64,000 nt of DNA from Myxococcota bacterium. Its GTDB lineage: Bacteria > Myxococcota_A > UBA9160 > UBA4427. How positions within the stretch are numbered: the stretch's first letter is position 1; the number at the start of each line of letters is the position of its first letter. This document shows positions 27,362 through 36,703 of this stretch, piece by piece. The stretch spans positions 1 to 64,000 of the forward strand of contig JAPKBZ010000004.1 of the NCBI GenBank assembly GCA_028823175.1. Reading direction: 5' to 3'. Position numbers and translations under genes: made by a program. Below the pieces are notes generated by a model. The model was given only the letters and a program-made list of their open reading frames with translations, was not told the origin of the DNA and did not search any database.

Positions 27362-28697
27362 GCCCCGCTCGGCGAACTCGTCGAAGCGGGCGGGAAACAA
27401 GGACCGAATTCTTCACCTCGACCCGTTCTCGGGCATCGCGGGGAATATGTTCGTCGCCGCTCTCCTCGATCTCGGGCTCTCGCGCAAGGATCTCGAGCAG
27501 GGCCTCGCCGGGCTCGGTGTCGCGCATTCGCTCAAGCTCAGCCGGGTGCAGCGCGGGAGTCTGGCGGCGCGCTACCTGGAGGTTCGTGTCCCGGGAAGCC
27601 GGCGCCCCCGCAAAGCGCGGAAGCCCCGGCCCGGCCATGTCCATTCCGGGGACTCCGGGCATTCCCACGCCGCCCACCCGGGTGCCCACGACCATGGCCC
27701 CCATGGCGGCCACGGCGCCGAGGATGGGCACAGCCGCAGTTATTCCGAAATCGTCGACTTGCTCGGACATGCGGAGCTCGAGGACGCGGTTCGGCAACGC
27801 GCCCTGGCGATCTTTGAGGCTTTGGGACGCGCCGAGGCTCGGGTTCACGGTGTCTCCCTGGACAAGGTGCATTTTCACGAGGTGGGAGCGGTGGACGCCA
27901 TCGTCGATGTGACGGCCGCGGCCATCGGCGTCGAGCGCCTCGGGGTCGGGCGAATTACGAGCAGCCCCGTGGCCTTGGGCCACGGCTTTGTCGAGAGCAG
28001 CCACGGTCGCCTGCCCCTGCCGGCACCGGCGACCCTTGAACTGCTCAAGGGGATTCCGACGGTGCCCGGGAACGTCGAGTGGGAAACGGTGACCCCCACC
28101 GGCGCGGCGATTTTGCGCACCCTGGTCGACGAGTACGCGGGCATGCCCGCGATGACAGTGGAAGCGATTGGTCTCGGGGCTGGGAACGATCGCCCCGGTG
28201 CGGTCCCCAACGTTCTGCGTGCCCTCATCGGTAAATCCAATGATGGCCTGGGGCGCGATCGGGTGGTGGTGCTCGAGTCGAACCTCGACGACCTAGTTCC
28301 CGAGCATTTCGATTACGTGATGGAGCGCCTCTTCGAGGCGGGCGCCCTCGATGTTTCGATTCAGCACATTCAGATGAAGAAAAATCGCCCGGGGTTTCTG
28401 TTGCGCGTGATCGCCCACACCGGGGACCGCATGGCGTTGGCGGGGATTCTCTTCGCCGAGTCCGGCACCCTGGGCGTGCGGAGCCAGGAGTGGGAGCGCC
28501 TTATCCTCGAGCGCGAAGAGGGCCGGGTCGAGACTCCCTTTGGTCGCATCGCGGTCAAGTGGGCCCGGGATCCGGACGGCGGCTTCCAGGTTTCCGCCGA
28601 GTACGATGCCTGCAAGCGGGCGGCCCGTAAGGCGGGGGTCCCCCTCCGTGAGGTTGTTCGCTGTGCCGAGGCGGCGGCGCGGGAGAAGGGACGCTGA
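27333..28697 (+). CDS. larC: LarC, nickel insertion protein
   Basis: 454 residues if the in-frame ATG at 27333 is used, overlapping larB by 29 bases. The conserved part begins only at DRILHLDPFSGIAGNMFVAALLDLG (about residue 24), and no ATG, GTG or TTG lies just before it, so the real start is uncertain; an ATT at 27408 follows an AAGGA-like site. A His-rich stretch at about residues 96-132 (HSGDSGHSHAAHP, HDHGPHGGHG) fits nickel handling. EVGAVDAIVDVTAAAIG and ETNLDD-like ESNLDDLVPE motifs are typical. LarC inserts nickel into the pincer cofactor using CTP. Confidence 0.88.
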   Translation: MPRPSSTGSRPRSANSSKRAGNKDRILHLDPFSGIAGNMFVAALLDLGLSRKDLEQGLAGLGVAHSLKLSRVQRGSLAARYLEVRVPGSRRPRKARKPRPGHVHSGDSGHSHAAHPGAHDHGPHGGHGAEDGHSRSYSEIVDLLGHAELEDAVRQRALAIFEALGRAEARVHGVSLDKVHFHEVGAVDAIVDVTAAAIGVERLGVGRITSSPVALGHGFVESSHGRLPLPAPATLELLKGIPTVPGNVEWETVTPTGAAILRTLVDEYAGMPAMTVEAIGLGAGNDRPGAVPNVLRALIGKSNDGLGRDRVVVLESNLDDLVPEHFDYVMERLFEAGALDVSIQHIQMKKNRPGFLLRVIAHTGDRMALAGILFAESGTLGVRSQEWERLILEREEGRVETPFGRIAVKWARDPDGGFQVSAEYDACKRAARKAGVPLREVVRCAEAAAREKGR

Positions 28698-28699
28698 AT

Positions 28700-29491
28700 A
28701 TGGTTTCTGGGAGCGGGGCGGTGGATGCCTCGGCCTTCGATTTCCCCGGTGCCCCCGAGAGCCCGGTTGGGGTGCTCTGTGTGCATGGCCTCACCGGGAC
28801 TCCCTACGAGGTACGCCCTCTTGGACTGGCCCTGGCGGCCCGGGGCATGCGCGCTCGGGGTCCGTTTTTGCCCGGCCACGGCACTCGTCCCGAGGAATTG
28901 GCGACGCTGGGATACGCGAGTTGGGTGGCTGCGGTAGAGGCCGAGTACCGGGCGCTGCGCGACCGGCACGAGTGGGTGGCCGTCCTGGGTCTCTCCCTGG
29001 GCGGGCTCTTGACTCTCGAACTCGCCAGCCGGGAGCATCCGGATGCGATCGCGGTGATCGGCACTCCCCTGGCCCTGCGTCCACCGATCCCGCAACTCGT
29101 GCCCTTGGCCAAGTACATCAAGCCGATGCTGGCCAAGCGCGAGGGATCCGATATTCGCGACCCCGCCGCCCGGGCAAGGCACCCCGGCTATAAGCAGATG
29201 CCCCTGGCCAGTGTTCACGAGCTCGTGCGTCTTCAGCGTCGGGTGTGCACGCGGCTCGGCGAGGTGCGCTCACCCGCGCTGGTGGCCCACGGGGCCCACG
29301 ATCGAACGGCGGACCCTCGAGACGCCCAGCGGATCTTTCGCGAGCTCGGTTCCTCGGTGAAGGAAGAACTCATCTGCCCGGAATCGGGCCACGTGGTCCC
29401 GGTGGATATCGACGGCCCATGGCTCGCGGAGAGGGTGGCGGATTTCATCTCGGATCAGTTGGCCGAAGCCGGCTTCCGACCCAACGCCTGA
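28700..29491 (+). CDS. alpha/beta-hydrolase, carboxylesterase/lipase type
   Basis: 263 residues, ATG two bases after the larC stop. The triad is complete: Ser in VLGLSLGGLLTLEL, Asp in AHGAHDRTADP, and His in CPESGHVVPVD. The oxyanion loop CVHGLTGTP and PGHGTRPEEL are as in Est30-type carboxylesterases and monoacylglycerol lipases. It has no signal peptide, so it probably acts in the cytoplasm on acyl esters. The following SDR, Rieske and DUF3604 genes lie on the same strand. Confidence 0.88.
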   Translation: MVSGSGAVDASAFDFPGAPESPVGVLCVHGLTGTPYEVRPLGLALAARGMRARGPFLPGHGTRPEELATLGYASWVAAVEAEYRALRDRHEWVAVLGLSLGGLLTLELASREHPDAIAVIGTPLALRPPIPQLVPLAKYIKPMLAKREGSDIRDPAARARHPGYKQMPLASVHELVRLQRRVCTRLGEVRSPALVAHGAHDRTADPRDAQRIFRELGSSVKEELICPESGHVVPVDIDGPWLAERVADFISDQLAEAGFRPNA

Positions 29492-29567
29492 TCGGGGCGC
29501 CCTGCTAATCTTTTGAACGAGGACGCCCCTTCGGGCGCTCCAGCAAAGCGAGTGAGGAGGGGGCAGA

Positions 29568-30416
29568 ATGAGCCGACCGGCGGGCGGTCTCGAGGGCAGG
29601 GCGGTTCTGGTAACCGGTGGAGGGACCGGCATCGGCGCGGCCTGTGCGGCCGGCCTGGCGGCGGATGGCGCCGCCGTGACGATCTGTGGGCGTCGGGAAG
29701 AGGTTCTCGAAGAGGCCTCGGCGGAGATTGCCAAGAGGGCTGGCTGTGGAGGGAGCGTTCAATACGTTGTCGCCGATGTGACCAACGAGGCGAGCGTGGC
29801 CGCTGCCGTCGCCCGGGCGCTCGAGCCCACGGGCCGGCTTGATGGCTGCGTGGCCAACGCGGGGGGGGGTGGGGGGATGGGTCCCTACCCGGTGCTCGAT
29901 ACCGACGAGTTTCTCCGCGTCCTGCATCTGAACGTTCTGGGCACCATGCTCTGTGTGAAGCACGCCGGGCCGCTGATGGTCGCGGCGGGCGGCGGTTCCT
30001 TCGTCGGAATGTCTTCCATTGCGGGCCACGTGCCCCATCCCTATTTCGGCGCCTATTGCGTGGGCAAGGCGGGGATCGAGGAGATGATGCGGAATTGCGC
30101 GAACGAATTTGGCGCCCGGAAGGTGCGTTTCAACGCGATTCGACCCGGATTCATCGCGACGGAGATCATGGCGGGGGTGCCTAGGGATAGCCCCACCTTC
30201 GCGAGCTATCTCGAAAATACACCGATGGAGGGGGTGGGTGACCCCTCTGACGTCGCCGACCTGGCCCGCTTTCTCGTCGGCGATGAGTCGCGTTGGATTA
30301 CGGGCACGTGCATCAATGTGGATGGGGGGCATCACCTGCGCCGAGGCCCCGACTTCGGCCCCTTCCTAGAACCGGCTCATGGCCGAGGTGTTATGCAGGG
30401 CGAAGCCCCGAGCTAG
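29568..30416 (+). CDS. short-chain dehydrogenase/reductase (SDR)
   Basis: 282 residues, ATG with a strong GAGGAGGGGG ribosome site. The cofactor motif TGGGTGIG follows the first strand; ICGRRE after beta 2 suggests NADP preference. The catalytic residues are Ser in GMSSIAGH and Tyr/Lys in YCVGK. RPGFIATEIMAG and ITGTCINVDGG close the fold. The NAG motif is followed by an unusual run of glycines (NAGGGGGMG). The substrate is unknown; the context with an esterase and a Rieske protein suggests catabolism. Confidence 0.9.
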   Translation: MSRPAGGLEGRAVLVTGGGTGIGAACAAGLAADGAAVTICGRREEVLEEASAEIAKRAGCGGSVQYVVADVTNEASVAAAVARALEPTGRLDGCVANAGGGGGMGPYPVLDTDEFLRVLHLNVLGTMLCVKHAGPLMVAAGGGSFVGMSSIAGHVPHPYFGAYCVGKAGIEEMMRNCANEFGARKVRFNAIRPGFIATEIMAGVPRDSPTFASYLENTPMEGVGDPSDVADLARFLVGDESRWITGTCINVDGGHHLRRGPDFGPFLEPAHGRGVMQGEAPS

Positions 30417-30444
30417 GCCTCGGCCCTTGGCCCGCAGGAAGACC

Positions 30445-30822
30445 ATGGAAGATCGCTGGAAATCAGACATCTGCGATTTCGACGAAGTGCCCGAAGGCGG
30501 GGCACGGGGCTTTTCAGTCACGGGCGAGGACGGGACGGCCCTGCGGCTGATCGTTGTACGAATGCCGGGGGGTGTCCGGGTTTACGAGAATCGGTGTCCC
30601 CACCGGGGGACCCCTCTGGACTGGGCACCGGACCGTTTTCTCGATGACACGGGCGAGTTTCTCGTGTGTTCGACCCATGCGGCGCTCTTTCGCATCGAGG
30701 ACGGCGAGTGCGTGAGCGGGCCCTGCCCGGGGGAGTTCTTGAAGGCACGAACGGCGAGGCTGTGCGATGGGCGCCTGTTTCTTATGGGGGCTGCGAAGGA
30801 TTCGCCCCCCTCCGAAGACTGA
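30445..30822 (+). CDS. Rieske [2Fe-2S] ferredoxin-like protein
   Basis: 125 residues from the ATG at 30445 (CAGGAAGACC before it). The cluster ligands are Cys51-x-His53 (CPHRGTP) and Cys75-x2-His78 (CSTHAALF). The 21-residue spacing between the two ligand boxes is longer than the usual 15-17, because of an insert (WAPDRFLDDTGEFL) also seen in some NirD-like and CMP-type Rieske proteins. It probably carries electrons to an oxygenase or reductase not found in the window. Confidence 0.9.
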   Translation: MEDRWKSDICDFDEVPEGGARGFSVTGEDGTALRLIVVRMPGGVRVYENRCPHRGTPLDWAPDRFLDDTGEFLVCSTHAALFRIEDGECVSGPCPGEFLKARTARLCDGRLFLMGAAKDSPPSED

Positions 30823-30892
30823 GCTAGACAGCGAGGCTAGGGCGTTTCCTGAATTCTCCGGACTCGCCATGTTTCCCCAAAAGGAGCGAGAG

Positions 30893-32833
30893 ATGAAGCG
30901 CTTGATTGCTCTGACCCTGATCTCCCTGTTTTGGGTCGCAGCCTCGGCCGTGGCCGAGGAAAAACGCCCCTACCCCGTGACCGAAGAACGCGAAGCCTGC
31001 GCCGACTACGCCCCGCTACGCCGACCCTTCTTCGGGGATACCCACGTTCATACGACGTATTCCTTCGACGCCAATGCCCAGGATACCCGCAATACTCCCC
31101 GAGATGCCTATCGGTTGGCGAAGGGGGAAAGCGTCGGCCTGCAACCCTACGACGCCGAGGGAAACGCCCTGCGGACGGCGCACCTGCGCCGCCCCCTGGA
31201 TTTCACGGCCGTGACCGACCACGCGGAGACCCTGGGTGAGGTGCGCATCTGTCGCGACGAGTCCCTTCCGGGAAGCGATTCAGATTTTTGCTGGACCTAT
31301 CGCCTCAATCCGTCGGCCAGTTTCGCGCCCATGGCCTTCAAGGTTCTGCTCACCCGGGAGCGTTTCCAGTTCTGCGGCGAGAACGGGGAACTCTGTCGGG
31401 AACAGACGATGGCGGTCTGGCGCGACATACAGGAAGCGGCCGAGGAGGCTTACGATCGCACCTCGGAATGCGCCTTCACAAGTTTTGTGGGGTACGAGTG
31501 GACAGGGACGGCGGCCGGCGGGGTCAACCTGCACCGCAACGTCATCTTTCGCAACGAAAGGGTGCCCAGCTTGCCCCCGAGTTGGGTCGACACGCCCTCC
31601 GCCTTCAATCTCTGGGAGCACCTCCAGCGCAAATGCGTCGACGGGATCGCGGGCTGCGATGCGCTCACGATTCCCCACAACTCGAACTTGAGCGGGCCGG
31701 GGCTGATCTTTGCTTCCGCAAAGATAGAGACCGTGGAAGATCTGGATATGCCCGTCGACGCCGAAGAGGCTTCGCTCCGCCAACGGTGGGAACCCCTGGT
31801 GGAGATCATGCAGCATAAGGGAGATTCCGAGTGCCTCCTCGGTGGGGACACCACCGACGAAGCCTGTGGCTTCGAGAAACTTCCCTATAACAGCTTCGCC
31901 GGCGTCGGTCGGATCGCTGCGGATGGGGGACTCGCCCGGCTCGGTCCCGCGCTGGCTCCCGACCGGCGCGGCATGGTGCGCGAGGCCCTGAAAAAGGGGT
32001 TGGTCATCGAGGGGCAGGTCGGAGAGAACCCCCTGAAGTACGGGATTATCGCGAGTACGGATACGCACCTGGGTACGCCCGGCTTGACCATCGAAGACGA
32101 GGCCAAGGGGCACGGAGGGGCGGGGTCGCGGAACGTCGCGGGCTTGCCCGATGATCTGGAGTTTGGTCCCGGGGGTCTGGCGGTGATCTGGGCTGAGGAG
32201 AACTCTCGCGATGCGATCTTCGCGGGCATGCAGCGCCGGGAAGCCTACGGAACGAGCGGGACTCGGCCGGTGGTGCGCTTTTTCGGAGGCTGGGACTACT
32301 CGGACGATCTATGCGGGAGCGCCGCCATGGTCTCCCAGGGCTACGCCGGGGGAGTGCCCATGGGGGGTGACCTCGCAAAAGCTCCGGCCGGCGCCGGGGC
32401 ACCGCGTTTCGTCGTGTCTGCGCTTCAGGACCCGGGCATGCCAAGCGCGCCGGGCACGCCCCTGCAGCGAATTCAGGTGATCAAGGGTTGGGTCAAGGAC
32501 GGTGAGGCCCACGAAAAGGTCTACGACGTAGCGGGTGGGGATAATGGCGCGAGCGTCGATACGTCGACCTGTGAACGGAAGGGGGAGGGCGCGGGTTCCC
32601 TCTGCGCGGTCTGGCAGGATCCGGCCTTCGATTCGAGCGAGAGTGCGTTCTATTACGCTCGGATCCTGGAGAATCCCACTTGCCGCTGGAGCCAGCAGAT
32701 CTGCGTCGACTCCGGAGTTTCCTGCGACGATCCCTCCACCGTCGGTCCGGGGCTCGAGGGCTGCTGCAGTGAGGCCCATGTGGCCACCGTCCAAGAGCGG
32801 GCCTGGACATCGCCGATCTGGTACGCGCCCTGA
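30893..32833 (+). CDS. secreted DUF3604 protein
   Basis: 646 residues from the ATG at 30893 (AAGGAG site). An N-terminal signal peptide (KRLIALTLISLFWVAASAVAE) targets it for export. The DUF3604 hallmark GDTHVHTTYSFDANAQDTRNTP comes early and resembles the metal-binding His box of PHP-type phosphoesterases; a second box reads VTDHAE and others read IPHNSN and STDTHLGTPG. Several Cys pairs in the C-terminal third could form disulfides. DUF3604 proteins are common in marine and soil bacteria; the biochemical role is not established. Confidence 0.88.
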   Translation: MKRLIALTLISLFWVAASAVAEEKRPYPVTEEREACADYAPLRRPFFGDTHVHTTYSFDANAQDTRNTPRDAYRLAKGESVGLQPYDAEGNALRTAHLRRPLDFTAVTDHAETLGEVRICRDESLPGSDSDFCWTYRLNPSASFAPMAFKVLLTRERFQFCGENGELCREQTMAVWRDIQEAAEEAYDRTSECAFTSFVGYEWTGTAAGGVNLHRNVIFRNERVPSLPPSWVDTPSAFNLWEHLQRKCVDGIAGCDALTIPHNSNLSGPGLIFASAKIETVEDLDMPVDAEEASLRQRWEPLVEIMQHKGDSECLLGGDTTDEACGFEKLPYNSFAGVGRIAADGGLARLGPALAPDRRGMVREALKKGLVIEGQVGENPLKYGIIASTDTHLGTPGLTIEDEAKGHGGAGSRNVAGLPDDLEFGPGGLAVIWAEENSRDAIFAGMQRREAYGTSGTRPVVRFFGGWDYSDDLCGSAAMVSQGYAGGVPMGGDLAKAPAGAGAPRFVVSALQDPGMPSAPGTPLQRIQVIKGWVKDGEAHEKVYDVAGGDNGASVDTSTCERKGEGAGSLCAVWQDPAFDSSESAFYYARILENPTCRWSQQICVDSGVSCDDPSTVGPGLEGCCSEAHVATVQERAWTSPIWYAP

Positions 32834-33160
32834 CGCGATCGCGAAATTAGCCCCTTCGTCGCGTCGGCGAATGAGGCTCGGAAGCCTCGGAGGCCCGCCG
32901 CCGGGACGCAGCTCCCCGGCCGATCGCGCCGGGATCGGACGTGCGCGCCTCGTGCGCGCCTGGGGCTTTCGCGCCGGTGCGGCGAAGCTGCTGCACGGCT
33001 GCCGATCGCCTGCGGCCCGCATCGCAATCCTCCCGGTTCTCCTCAATTTCGACCCGCTTTCGTGCCGATAGGGAGAAAAGGACCCAACCCCCGCGGTGGG
33101 GGCATCGGCCAACGGGCCGGTCTGTGATGACCCCGATCGAGGTCCATCGGGACGGCGGCG
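32834..33160. other. 327-bp gap, no gene seen
   Basis: Contains a hairpin with stem GAGGCT/AGCCTC and loop CGGA at 32873-32888, which may end the DUF3604 transcript, although no T-run follows. The remainder is GC-rich sequence with only shadow reading frames. No promoter for the following kinase was convincing. Confidence 0.45.
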
Positions 33161-35710
33161 GTGCGGATGCGGCTGGCGAGAAAAATCGAGAAGCACCTGG
33201 GCTTCCGGGGCAAAGCGGGTCCCGGCCCCGACGCCCGGGCACGCCTTTCTCCTGCGCTCTCCTGGATGCTCCTGGCGTGCGGAGTTCCCGTCGGCCTGCT
33301 TTGGCTCGGAGTCGATTTCTCCATGGGGCAAGCGGTCGCTCCGGGTACGGCGCTTCCCCTCGATGGGTCTCCCAGGGGAGTCGACGGCTTGGATGTTGTC
33401 ATTCGTGGCGCCTACATCCATACCATTCTTGAATGGATGACCCTTCTTTCCGCGATCTTCTTCTGCCTCCTGGCCTACGCACGTTTTCGCCTGGTTCGCG
33501 ACTACTCGCTGCCGATCCTGGGCCTGACCCTGGCACTGGCCGGCTTGATGACGGTCTCTCGTGGGCTCGTTGGAAATGGTCTGATCGCTGGCAATGCGGA
33601 GCAGGGGGCGCTTCTTCCACTCGCTTGGGTCACCACCCGAAGCCTGGTGGCGGGGCTGCTGTTATTGGGCGTCGCCCTCGTCATCTGGAACGATAAGAAA
33701 AAGCATTTCTATGCGTCCTGTGCGCTTCTCGTCCTCGCCAGCGTTGGTGCGGGCCTGATGGCCGATGGGCTGATCTTGAATTTCATGGGGCCGGAGGGCG
33801 CCCCGAACGGAAGCCATGTGGTCGAACGCCTGGCCCAGCCCATCGAATTTTTGCCTGCGCTGATCTATCTGGCGGGAGCGCTGATCATCTACCCCCGTTA
33901 TCTCGCGGGCCGTTGGGACGCCTTGTCCATCGCCTTTGCGCTTTCGCTCGTGCCTCACCTCGCGGCCGAGTTCTATACGATTTTTTTGTCGAACCAGTTG
34001 CTCGACTCGGCTTTCAATATCGCGCATGCCCTGAACACAGTGGCCTACCTGATTCCCGTTGGCGGTCTGCTCTACGACTACTTTTCGACCTTCAGCGAAC
34101 TGGAGCAGAAGACGGATCGGCTGAACGAGCAGAGTGAAAAGTTCAAAGCCCAGGCCAAGGCCCTCGATCAGGCGCGTAAGAAAGCCGAAGCGGCCAATCG
34201 GGCCAAGAGCGAGTTTCTCGCCAACATGAGCCACGAGATTCGTACTCCGCTGACCGCGATGGTGGGCTACGCCGAGTTGTTGACCCGTCCCAACCGGAAG
34301 TCGGGCGACCAGGAAGCCTGGATGAAGGGGCTTCGTCGTGGGTCGAACCACCTGCTCGCGCTGGTCAATGACATTCTGGACCTTTCCAAGATCGAAGCCG
34401 GGAAAATGCAGCTCTCCCTAGAGCCGCTATCACCTCTCCAAATCGTGCGTCAGGTCGTTCAGTTGATGCGGCCCCAGGCCAAGGAGAAAATGCTCTACCT
34501 CTCCCTGGAACTGGCAGGCAATCTCCCCAGGATCATCGAGACCGACCAAGTTCGTTTGCGGCAGGTTCTGGTGAATCTTGTGGGCAACGCTGTGAAGTTT
34601 ACCGCTACGGGTGGCATCACGATCAAGATGCAGATGCGGAAGCAGGGGAAGGATTCGGCCGTCCTTGAGATTTCGGTGAAGGACACGGGAATCGGAATTC
34701 CTGAGGACCAACTCTCGGAGATTTTCTCGCCCTTTACCCAGGCGTCGGAACAATTGCACGAGGGGACGGGACTGGGACTCGATATTTCGATTCGCATGGC
34801 CGAGCTCCTGGGAGGCAATCTCTCCGTCCAGTCGAAGCTCGGAGACGGGAGTACCTTCGCCCTGGTTCTGGATGTCGGACCGATTTCGAGTCTTGACATG
34901 GTTGAGCCCTCGGAACTGGCTAAAACGCCCGATCCCTCTCTGGCCGCGGATGGCGCCCCTCAAGCCGATCTCAGTCTCGAGGGGCGGCGAGTACTCGTTG
35001 TCGAAGATGGCCGAGACAATCAGCGGATACTTCGTTTTCTGCTCGAGGAGGCCGGAGCCGAGGTCGACGTCGCGGAGGACGGAAAGCAGGCCGTGGATCA
35101 GGTCGTCGGAAGTTCGAAGCCCTATGACCTGGTGCTGATGGATGTTCAGATGCCGGTCATGGACGGTTATGAGGCGACAGCAGAATTGAGGAGTCGCGGT
35201 TTCAGAAAACCAATTATCGCCATCACCGCCTACGCCCTCGCGAGAGATCTGAAGCGTTGTCTGGAAGTCGGCTGCAATGATTTTGTGACGAAGCCGCTGG
35301 TTCCAGGACAGCTCCTGAGCACTCTTGAACGGTGGCTCGGGAAGCAGTCTCAATATGCGAAAACCACACCTGCGGTTGACCAGGGAGACGTGAGCCGGGA
35401 TGCGCGTTTCCAGAAGCTCGTCGACAAATTCCTTTTGACCATTCCCGAGAAGGTCAAGGCCCTCGAGGGTGCATTGAGCGGCAACGATAAGGAGGCCCTG
35501 CCGGTTTTGGTTCATCAGCTCAAGGGGTCGGCCGGGAGCTACGGCTTCGAGGAGATCAGCCTCCGGGCTCGCCGGTGCGAGCAGGCTCTTAGCCCGGAAG
35601 AAAACGGTGATGAGGCATTTCAGCAAGTGAGCCAACTGATCGCAGGATTAAAAGACCTGATTGCTGAGCAGGAAGAAAAGAAGATCTCGGGTGAGGTCGA
35701 GCTGGAATGA
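33161..35710 (+). CDS. hybrid histidine kinase (membrane sensor-HK-REC-Hpt)
   Basis: 849 residues from a GTG at 33161 (ATG at 33167 is two codons later). Six to eight hydrophobic spans fill residues ~30-320. A coiled linker ([16 protein letters not shown]) leads to the H-box with His358 (SHEIRTPL). The ATPase domain has [22 protein letters not shown] and GTGLGLDIS. The receiver has Asp661 ([12 protein letters not shown]) and Lys in VTKPL. The C-terminal Hpt domain carries His785 in VHQLKGSAG. This is a full phosphorelay in one chain. The next gene overlaps its stop by four bases, so the receiver-GGDEF protein is the likely phosphate acceptor. Confidence 0.94.
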   Translation: MRMRLARKIEKHLGFRGKAGPGPDARARLSPALSWMLLACGVPVGLLWLGVDFSMGQAVAPGTALPLDGSPRGVDGLDVVIRGAYIHTILEWMTLLSAIFFCLLAYARFRLVRDYSLPILGLTLALAGLMTVSRGLVGNGLIAGNAEQGALLPLAWVTTRSLVAGLLLLGVALVIWNDKKKHFYASCALLVLASVGAGLMADGLILNFMGPEGAPNGSHVVERLAQPIEFLPALIYLAGALIIYPRYLAGRWDALSIAFALSLVPHLAAEFYTIFLSNQLLDSAFNIAHALNTVAYLIPVGGLLYDYFSTFSELEQKTDRLNEQSEKFKAQAKALDQARKKAEAANRAKSEFLANMSHEIRTPLTAMVGYAELLTRPNRKSGDQEAWMKGLRRGSNHLLALVNDILDLSKIEAGKMQLSLEPLSPLQIVRQVVQLMRPQAKEKMLYLSLELAGNLPRIIETDQVRLRQVLVNLVGNAVKFTATGGITIKMQMRKQGKDSAVLEISVKDTGIGIPEDQLSEIFSPFTQASEQLHEGTGLGLDISIRMAELLGGNLSVQSKLGDGSTFALVLDVGPISSLDMVEPSELAKTPDPSLAADGAPQADLSLEGRRVLVVEDGRDNQRILRFLLEEAGAEVDVAEDGKQAVDQVVGSSKPYDLVLMDVQMPVMDGYEATAELRSRGFRKPIIAITAYALARDLKRCLEVGCNDFVTKPLVPGQLLSTLERWLGKQSQYAKTTPAVDQGDVSRDARFQKLVDKFLLTIPEKVKALEGALSGNDKEALPVLVHQLKGSAGSYGFEEISLRARRCEQALSPEENGDEAFQQVSQLIAGLKDLIAEQEEKKISGEVELE

Positions 35711-36657
35711 AGGTTTCTGCAGCCAAGGGGAACGACGAAATGGTAGGAGCTGGCGAGCCCGAAAGGGTTCTGCTGATCGATGATGACCCGCATATCCATG
35801 ATCTGGTCTCATTCCACCTGGAAAACCGGGTGGGGGGCGTGATCAGCGCAATGGATGCTCGTTCGGGAATGTCTCTCGCGATTCAGCAAAACCCCTCGTT
35901 GATCCTCTTGGATATACAGATGCCCGATGAGGATGGCATTTCCCTTTGCCGGAGTCTTCAGGGACTGCCCGAAACGCGTGATATCCCTGTGGTGTTTCTG
36001 ACGGGTTGCGAGGAAGAGGCTCAACTGGCCGAGGCCTTCGATGCGGGTGCGGTGGACTACATCAAGAAACCCATTTGCCAGACTGAGTTGGTCGCCCGGG
36101 TCGGGGCACGGCTCCGAGCGAAAACGACCCTGGATCGGGTGCGTCAACAAGCCAGGGTCGACGGACTGACCGGGCTCGGGAATCGAGCTGCTCTCGACGA
36201 GATGCTGGCCGAGAAGAGCCGGGAATGGGAGAAGGACGGTTTTTGCTTCAGCTTGGCGATTCTCGATCTGGATCACTTCAAGCGCATCAACGATGACCGG
36301 GGCCATCAGGCAGGAGATCTGGTCCTCGCTGCCGCTGCCGCCGCGTTTGGGAAGGTGAGTCGACCTTCGGACCGACTCTATCGCTATGGAGGCGATGAAT
36401 TCGTCGCGATAATTCCCGGCGAGGACGCTAGGGATACGCTGCGAGTCGTGGAGAGGATGGTCGCCGCAGCGAGCGAGATTCGCTTCGACGCCCCTCACGA
36501 GGATATCCAGATCAGTTGTAGCGCAGGGGTGGTCAGCCCCGATGCGTCGCTCTTGATCCTCGAGTCTGCCCAGGTCCTCGAATTGGCCGACCGGGCGCTC
36601 TACCGCGCCAAGCGTATGGGAAGAAATTGCGCCGTAGCCTACTCGGATTCGATGTGA
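35707..36657 (+). CDS. response regulator diguanylate cyclase (REC-GGDEF)
   Basis: 316 residues, ATG overlapping the kinase stop (ATGA). Receiver: DDD pair near the start, phosphoacceptor Asp69 (LLDIQMPDEDG) and Lys in IKKPI. The cyclase domain has DGLTGLGNRAAL, DLDHFKRINDDRGH and an intact active site GGDEF at 228-232. The product-inhibition site RxxD (RPSD, 219-222) is exactly five residues before it. It should therefore make c-di-GMP when phosphorylated and be feedback-inhibited. Confidence 0.95.
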   Translation: MKVSAAKGNDEMVGAGEPERVLLIDDDPHIHDLVSFHLENRVGGVISAMDARSGMSLAIQQNPSLILLDIQMPDEDGISLCRSLQGLPETRDIPVVFLTGCEEEAQLAEAFDAGAVDYIKKPICQTELVARVGARLRAKTTLDRVRQQARVDGLTGLGNRAALDEMLAEKSREWEKDGFCFSLAILDLDHFKRINDDRGHQAGDLVLAAAAAAFGKVSRPSDRLYRYGGDEFVAIIPGEDARDTLRVVERMVAAASEIRFDAPHEDIQISCSAGVVSPDASLLILESAQVLELADRALYRAKRMGRNCAVAYSDSM

Positions 36658-36703
36658 TCGGGCGGGGCGCGCAGGTGACCCGCACAAGTGAGAGGACTTA
36701 CAT

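Noticed and set aside
34430-35635. 401-residue minus-strand frame opposite the hybrid kinase
   Set aside because: Shadow of conserved HK, receiver and Hpt motifs.
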